From NCBI RefSeq assembly GCF_010365285.1, contig NZ_CP048286.1:1569001-1633000 (forward strand): 64,000 bases of DNA, in the 5' to 3' direction. The position numbers and the translations under genes are program-made. This stretch comes from Paenibacillus rhizovicinus. GTDB taxonomy: Bacteria > Bacillota > Bacilli > Paenibacillales > Paenibacillaceae. The notes below the pieces were generated by a model. That model was not told the DNA's origin and did no database searches. It saw only the letters and a list, made by a program, of their open reading frames with translations. This document shows, in pieces, positions 59,954-64,000 of this stretch (position 1 is the stretch's first letter; every line of letters starts with the position of its first letter).

Positions 59954-60802
59954 TTATGCCGATACAACGCGGCGATTGCTCCGCCATTGCAGGTAGTTGA
60001 TGAGCAGCAGCAGCAGGAACGACACGACGAGCATGACAAGCGCGATGGCGGTTGCGCCGCGGTAATCGAACTGCTCCAGCTTCGTCATGATGAGCAATGG
60101 CGCGATCTCCGTCTTCATCGGCATATTGCCGGAGATGAAGACGACGGAGCCGTATTCGCCGATGCCCCTTGCGAATGCTAGCGCGAAACCGGTCAGCAGC
60201 GGGGGGATCAATTCCGGGAGGACGACTCTGCGGAACGTGCGCCAGCGGAAGGCGCCGAGCATCACCGCAGCTTCTTCCACCTCATTGTCCAAATCCTGCA
60301 GTACGGGCTGTACCGTCCGCACCACGAATGGAAGTCCAATGAATATGAGCGCGAGCGTAATGCCGAGGGGCGTAAAAGCCACCTTGATGCCGAGCGGGTC
60401 CAGCAGCTTGCCGACCCAGCCGTTCGGCGCATAGATCGCCGTCAGGGAGATGCCCGCTACGGCGGTCGGCAGCGCGAACGGCATGTCGATCAAGCTGTCG
60501 AGCAGCCTCTTGCCCGGGAATTTGTAGCGGACGAGCACCCAAGCGATGAGAAGTCCGAATACGAGATTGACGAGCGCCGCGTAGAACGAGGTCAGGAAAC
60601 TGACTTTGTACGAAGCCAGCACCCTTGCGTTCGTTACGGTATGCCAGAACTGCTCGGGCGTCAGCCCGGATGTTTTTACGAAAATGCCGATTAACGGAAT
60701 GATAACGATAATGCTTAAGTAAAAAACGGTAAATCCGAGCGATAGGCCGAAGCCCGGAAGCACGCTGCGCGGCTTCGCCTTCTTCTTTGCGGAACTCGTC
60801 AT
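59954..60802 (-). CDS. cysT: sulfate ABC transporter permease
   Basis: 282 aa, six transmembrane helices, EAA loop [34 protein letters not shown] and [18 protein letters not shown]. Second gene of the operon, 24 bp after the binding-protein gene. Confidence 0.95.
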   Translation of the reverse strand: MTSSAKKKAKPRSVLPGFGLSLGFTVFYLSIIVIIPLIGIFVKTSGLTPEQFWHTVTNARVLASYKVSFLTSFYAALVNLVFGLLIAWVLVRYKFPGKRLLDSLIDMPFALPTAVAGISLTAIYAPNGWVGKLLDPLGIKVAFTPLGITLALIFIGLPFVVRTVQPVLQDLDNEVEEAAVMLGAFRWRTFRRVVLPELIPPLLTGFALAFARGIGEYGSVVFISGNMPMKTEIAPLLIMTKLEQFDYRGATAIALVMLVVSFLLLLLINYLQWRSNRRVVSA

Positions 60803-60826
60803 GGGTAGAGTCAGCTCCTCGTTCGC

Positions 60827-61993
60827 TTATGAGCCTGGCGTATAGATTTGATCGAACACGCCGCCGTCACTGAAATGTTTCTTCTGCGCTTCCGCCCAGC
60901 CGCCGAAATCGTTGTCGATCGTCAGCATCGGGATGTCAGGGAATTGATCTTTGAACTGCTCTGCCACGGACGCGAGCTGCGGACGGTAGAAGTTCTGCGC
61001 GATGACCTGCTGCGCCGGTTCCGTGTACAGATAATCCAGGTAAGCCTCGGCCACTTCCCGCGTGCCTTTCTTGTCGACGTTCTTGTCGACGACGGCTACC
61101 GGAGGCTCGGCCAGAATGCTCAACGACGGATAGACGATTTCGAATTTGTCGGCTCCCAGTTCCTTCACCGACAGCAGCGCTTCGTTCTCCCAAGCGAGCA
61201 GCACGTCGCCGATGCCTTTCTGAACGAATGTCGTCGTCGAGCCGCGGGCGCCGGTATCCAGCACCGGTACGTTCTTGAACAAGGCTTTCACGAACGCTTG
61301 CGCTTTGGCCTCGTCCCCGTTGTTCTGCTTGAGCGCGTAGCCCCATGCCGCAAGGTAGTTCCAGCGTGCGCCGCCGCTTGTTTTCGGATTCGGCGTAATG
61401 ACTTGAACGCCCGGTTTCACGAGATCGTTCCAGTCCTTAATGCCTTTCGGATTGCCTTTGCGAACGAGGAACACGATCGTCGACGTGTAAGGCGAGCTGT
61501 TATTATCGAATTTCTGCTGCCAATCCGGATTGATGAACCCCTTCTGGGACACCGAATCGATATCGTACCCCAGTGCCAGCGTGACAACGTCGGCTTCCAG
61601 GCCGTCGATAACCGCCCGGGCTTGCGCGCCGGAACCGCCATGGGATTGTTTCACCGTTACGTCTTGACCCTTCTCTTGCTTCCAGTAATCGGCGAACAAT
61701 TTATTATAAGCTTCATATAATTCACGCGTCGGATCGTAGGAAACGTTGAGCAGTTCAACGGGCTTCTTAGATCCGCTGTCGTTGGTTGCCTTCGTATCGG
61801 TACCGGCCGCATTGCCATTCGCCGCGTTAGCGTCCGTCTTGCCGTTCGTATTGGTCTGGCTCGCATTGCCGGCGTTGCCGGCCTTATTGTTCGGTCCCGA
61901 GTTCCATCCGCAACCGGTCAAGGCGAATGCAAATGCGATAACGATCATTAGTGATTTCAGCGGTAAAACGTTCCTCTTTTTCATGTTGGACAT
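60827..61993 (-). CDS. sbp: sulfate-binding lipoprotein
   Basis: 388 aa. Lipobox FALTGCGWN (Cys28) after a basic start, then an Asn/Thr/Ala-rich linker (about 30-75) and the class II binding fold: [47 protein letters not shown] and AEPPVAVV. Captures sulfate or thiosulfate for CysTWA. First gene of the operon, with a SigA promoter ~110 bp upstream. About 60% of the mature sequence matches the paralogue at 62538. Confidence 0.95.
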   Translation of the reverse strand: MSNMKKRNVLPLKSLMIVIAFAFALTGCGWNSGPNNKAGNAGNASQTNTNGKTDANAANGNAAGTDTKATNDSGSKKPVELLNVSYDPTRELYEAYNKLFADYWKQEKGQDVTVKQSHGGSGAQARAVIDGLEADVVTLALGYDIDSVSQKGFINPDWQQKFDNNSSPYTSTIVFLVRKGNPKGIKDWNDLVKPGVQVITPNPKTSGGARWNYLAAWGYALKQNNGDEAKAQAFVKALFKNVPVLDTGARGSTTTFVQKGIGDVLLAWENEALLSVKELGADKFEIVYPSLSILAEPPVAVVDKNVDKKGTREVAEAYLDYLYTEPAQQVIAQNFYRPQLASVAEQFKDQFPDIPMLTIDNDFGGWAEAQKKHFSDGGVFDQIYTPGS

Positions 61994-62069
61994 GTAAAAG
62001 CACCCCTTGTTCTCGTTTTACAGATAACTAATGTGTTTCGGCACCGTGTTGACCGGAAGCTAAAACAAA

Positions 62070-62084
62070 ATTATTCCTACCTGT
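62070..62084. promoter_or_regulatory. shared sulfur-gene motif, copy 1
   Basis: Minus strand ACAGGTAGGAATAAT, just after the predicted sbp transcription start; matches the motif at 62368 in 12 of 15 positions. Confidence 0.5.
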
Positions 62085-62102
62085 TTAGTTGGTTATGTGG
62101 CA

Positions 62103-62132
62103 ATAATAGCAATGGATAAGCTTTCTTGTCAA
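62103..62132 (-). promoter_or_regulatory. sbp operon promoter
   Basis: Minus strand TTGACA (62127-62132), 18-bp spacer, TATTAT (62103-62108). Confidence 0.8.
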
Positions 62133-62189
62133 TTCATTTTTTTGGGAAAGTTTATCAATGGTATCAGTTCTTCTTATAAAGAAAGACAT

Positions 62190-62320
62190 CCATCTAGGAC
62201 ATTCCCCATTAGAACGAGCTTTTAACGAACTATAATGAGTTTTGAAGGAGCTTCTAATAAGTATTTAATGAGCCTCTATTGAGTCTCTAATGAGCAACGA
62301 ATGAGTTTCTACACCGTATC
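62190..62320. repeat. imperfect AATGAG repeats
   Basis: AATGAG or near matches recur about six times at 11-19-bp intervals in the gap between the two sulfate-binding protein genes. Non-coding. Confidence 0.5.
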
Positions 62321-62364
62321 CAACGGGTTCTTCGCGGGCTTCCGACCAGCAATTTAATTCATAG

Positions 62365-62394
62365 TTGACAGGTTGGAATTGTCTGGTTTATGAT
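62365..62394 (+). promoter_or_regulatory. promoter of the second sulfate-binding protein gene
   Basis: TTGACA (62365-62370), 18-bp spacer, TATGAT (62389-62394). ACAGGTTGGAATTGT (62368-62382) overlaps the -35. Confidence 0.82.
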
Positions 62395-62420
62395 GAGTCC
62401 ATCAAGCCGACCGGCACACC

Positions 62421-62478
62421 GGAGGCCCCGAACGATCCGCTTTTAGCGCTGCTTCGCAGCCGGACTTTCGGGGCCTCC
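62421..62478 (+). promoter_or_regulatory. leader hairpin, attenuator candidate
   Basis: GGAGGCCCCGAA / TTCGGGGCCTCC (12 bp perfect) around a loop with an inner GCTGC/GCAGC hairpin, then TTGTCGTTAT. It is inside the leader, 60 nt before the coding start. Confidence 0.65.
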
Positions 62479-62537
62479 TTGTCGTTATATCGACCCGGAA
62501 AGAGGCTGATACATATCAATACTGGGGAGTGTTGTCT

Positions 62538-63557
62538 ATGAAAAAGAAGCTGTTAATCGTCCTCACCGTCTTCACGCTTATCCTGTCTTTATCCTCCACG
62601 AGTTTCGCCGCAGCAACCAAAACCGCCAAGAAGGATGTCACCCTGCTCAACGTCTCCTATGATCCGACGCGCGAGTTGTACGTCCAGTTCGACAAGGCTT
62701 TCGCTTCTTATTGGAAAGCGAAAACCGGCCAGAAAGTCACGATCAAGCAGTCCCATGGCGGCTCCGGCGCGCAAGCCCGTTCGGTCATCGACGGATTGGA
62801 AGCGGACGTCGTCACCTTGGCGCTAGCCTACGACATCGACGAAATCCAACGTTCCGGACTCATCAACGCGGGTTGGCAAAGCCGCTTCGCGAAGAACAGC
62901 TCGCCTTACACGTCGACGATCGTCTTCCTCGTCCGCAAAGGCAATCCGAAGAAAATCAAGGATTGGAGCGATCTGGTCAAGCCGAAGGTGTCCGTCATTA
63001 CGCCGAATCCGAAAACGAGCGGCGGCGCACGCTGGAACTTCCTTGCGGCATGGGCCTACGCGTTGAAACACAATAACCATAGCGAAGCGAAGGCAGCCGA
63101 TTTCGTGTCGAAGCTGTACAAGAACGTACCTGTACTCGACTCCGGCGCCCGCGGCTCGACGACGACTTTCGTGGAACGCGGCATCGGCGACGTGCTGCTC
63201 GCTTGGGAGAACGAAGCTTACCTGGCGCTGAAGGAGCATCCGAAGGACTTTGAAATCGTAACGCCTTCGTACAGCATTCTGGCCGAACCGCCCGTTGCCG
63301 TCGTCAACAAAAACGTCGAAAAGCACGGCACGCGCGACGTAGCCAAAGCTTATCTGGATTACCTCTATACGAACGAAGGACAAAATATCATCGGGCAAAA
63401 CTTCTACCGTCCGACGAACCTGACCATTGCTGCCAAATATTCGAAGCAATTCAAGAGCCTTGAACTGACGAATATCAAAAATTTCGGCGGCTGGGATAAG
63501 GCGCAGGCCAAGTTCTTCAACGACGGCGGCGTGTTCGACAAAATCTATAAGCCTTAA
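62538..63557 (+). CDS. second sulfate-binding protein, secreted, no lipobox
   Basis: 339 aa from ATG 62538 (GGGGAG 8 nt upstream). A classical signal peptide ([19 protein letters not shown], cleavage near SFA-AA) has no cysteine, so the protein is not a lipoprotein, unlike the paralogue at 60827. The mature part has the same motifs: [32 protein letters not shown] and [26 protein letters not shown] free-secreted or wall-bound binding protein is unusual in Gram-positives. Divergent from the sbp-cysTWA operon. Confidence 0.93.
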   Translation: MKKKLLIVLTVFTLILSLSSTSFAAATKTAKKDVTLLNVSYDPTRELYVQFDKAFASYWKAKTGQKVTIKQSHGGSGAQARSVIDGLEADVVTLALAYDIDEIQRSGLINAGWQSRFAKNSSPYTSTIVFLVRKGNPKKIKDWSDLVKPKVSVITPNPKTSGGARWNFLAAWAYALKHNNHSEAKAADFVSKLYKNVPVLDSGARGSTTTFVERGIGDVLLAWENEAYLALKEHPKDFEIVTPSYSILAEPPVAVVNKNVEKHGTRDVAKAYLDYLYTNEGQNIIGQNFYRPTNLTIAAKYSKQFKSLELTNIKNFGGWDKAQAKFFNDGGVFDKIYKP

Positions 63558-63573
63558 TCTTGCTGCAAATACT

Positions 63574-63608
63574 AAAGACCGCATGTCTTCGGACACGCGG
63601 TCTTTTTT
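63574..63608 (+). terminator. terminator of the second sulfate-binding protein gene
   Basis: AAAGACCGC / GCGGTCTTT with an inner TGTC/GACA pair and TTTTTT. Confidence 0.9.
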
Positions 63609-63706
63609 ATCTTTTTTATAAATTTTCGATTGGATTTGACTTCAAAAATTTACATACTTTTCAAAACGTTAACGCGAGGTTTAAATTCCCCTCACATTCC
63701 GATTGC

Positions 63707-63712
63707 TATAAT
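63707..63712 (+). promoter_or_regulatory. extended -10 of the last gene
   Basis: TGCTATAAT: consensus TATAAT with the TGn extension, 36 bp before the ATG. Confidence 0.6.
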
Positions 63713-63747
63713 ACCCCTAGACCAATAGAAAGGTGGAGTTCCTAGAA

Positions 63748-64000
63748 ATGGGTTTCATTCAAAAGAGAATGTCGCGGTCCGCACTGGCTGCCTCGCTTCT
63801 CGCAGGATTCCTGGCCTCATCTTATGTCTCAGTACCCGCACACGCGCAATCCGCTTCCCAAGTCGTCCCTTTCGCCGAGCAATCGGTGGACGTTAATTCC
63901 GCGTCCGCAGACGGCAGCCGCGCTTTCACGATTTCGGATCCAGTCATGGATTCGGACGGAGGCGTCATCGCAAGCGTTGTCGTCACGCCTACTTCGACCC
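63748..64000 (+). CDS. secreted protein, 5' part only
   Basis: 84 codons before the window ends, no stop. Starts MGFIQKRMSRSALAAS, a signal peptide with a predicted cut after AHA (VSVPAHA-QSAS). The mature part is Ser/Ala/Val/Asp-rich (SDPVMDSDGGVIASVVVTP). AAGGTGGAG lies 8 nt before the ATG. No domain is visible in this part, so only 'secreted' can be said. Confidence 0.75.
   Translation, partial: MGFIQKRMSRSALAASLLAGFLASSYVSVPAHAQSASQVVPFAEQSVDVNSASADGSRAFTISDPVMDSDGGVIASVVVTPTST

Noticed and set aside
1..64000. tRNA or rRNA genes, prophage, transposases
   Set aside because: None of the conserved tRNA arm patterns, rRNA blocks or mobile-element proteins was found on either strand by eye.

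Overview
This window is a stretch of chromosome from a GC-rich, endospore-forming Firmicute, most likely Paenibacillus or a close relative. The evidence is a gamma-type small acid-soluble spore protein, the sporulation protein YtxC, PrkA, T-box and S-box leaders, LiaFSR, strong AGGAGG ribosome-binding sites and perfect SigA-type promoters. No rRNA, tRNA, CRISPR array, prophage or transposase was found. The gene content is mostly core and metabolic; the unusual material is in the intergenic DNA.

Layout. 1-6.3 kb: truncated prkA, a PD-(D/E)XK protein and a Rieske protein, a PLP-fold protein that has lost its catalytic lysine, a 32-aa membrane peptide, an AbrB-like regulator, trmL and an orphan response regulator. 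6.3-12.1 kb: serC, a beta-type glutamine synthetase behind GlnR/TnrA boxes, DAHP synthase, a DUF2062 protein and ispH. 12.2-20 kb: an OmpR-type two-component system, HtrA, a YugN-like protein and a liaFSR operon. 20-25 kb: ammonium transporter with its own GlnR-like box, a cytoplasmic chemoreceptor with a C-terminal Cache-like domain, a gamma-SASP gene, an ECF sigma factor and a 3D-domain protein. 25-30 kb: thrS with T-box leader, ytxC, a 3x73-bp tandem repeat and mqnC. 30-34 kb: SAM-riboswitch-controlled metA-metI-metC. 34-42 kb: corA with a long leader containing a small ORF, DUF457 and UMF1 membrane proteins, LysR, PHP phosphatase, EamA permease, DUF695/RraB protein and HxlR.

41.9-47.4 kb: a 1.1-kb chain of hairpins, then sdhCAB transcribed away from a LysR gene with a three-half-site operator between them. 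47.8-51.5 kb: a CPBP protease convergent with uvrC; the uvrC terminator lies inside the CPBP coding end. 51.5-52.8 kb: low-complexity and repeat-rich DNA with a 24-unit hexanucleotide array. 52.7-57.6 kb: promoter, micro-ORF and two terminators ahead of an RsgA paralogue, then tetR and an MMPL exporter sharing a palindromic operator. 57.7-63.6 kb: yezD and the sulfate ABC transporter (cysA, cysW, cysT, sbp), divergent from a second sulfate-binding protein. The window ends in a truncated secreted protein.

How the genes work together. Nitrogen (glnA, amt), methionine (S-box), threonine-tRNA (T-box), sulfate (shared promoter motif), magnesium (corA leader) and respiration (sdh/LysR) are each wired by visible cis elements. 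The candidates for undescribed biology are the corA leader, the hairpin chain downstream of sdhB, the lysine-less aminotransferase homologue and the attenuator-like leader of rsgA.
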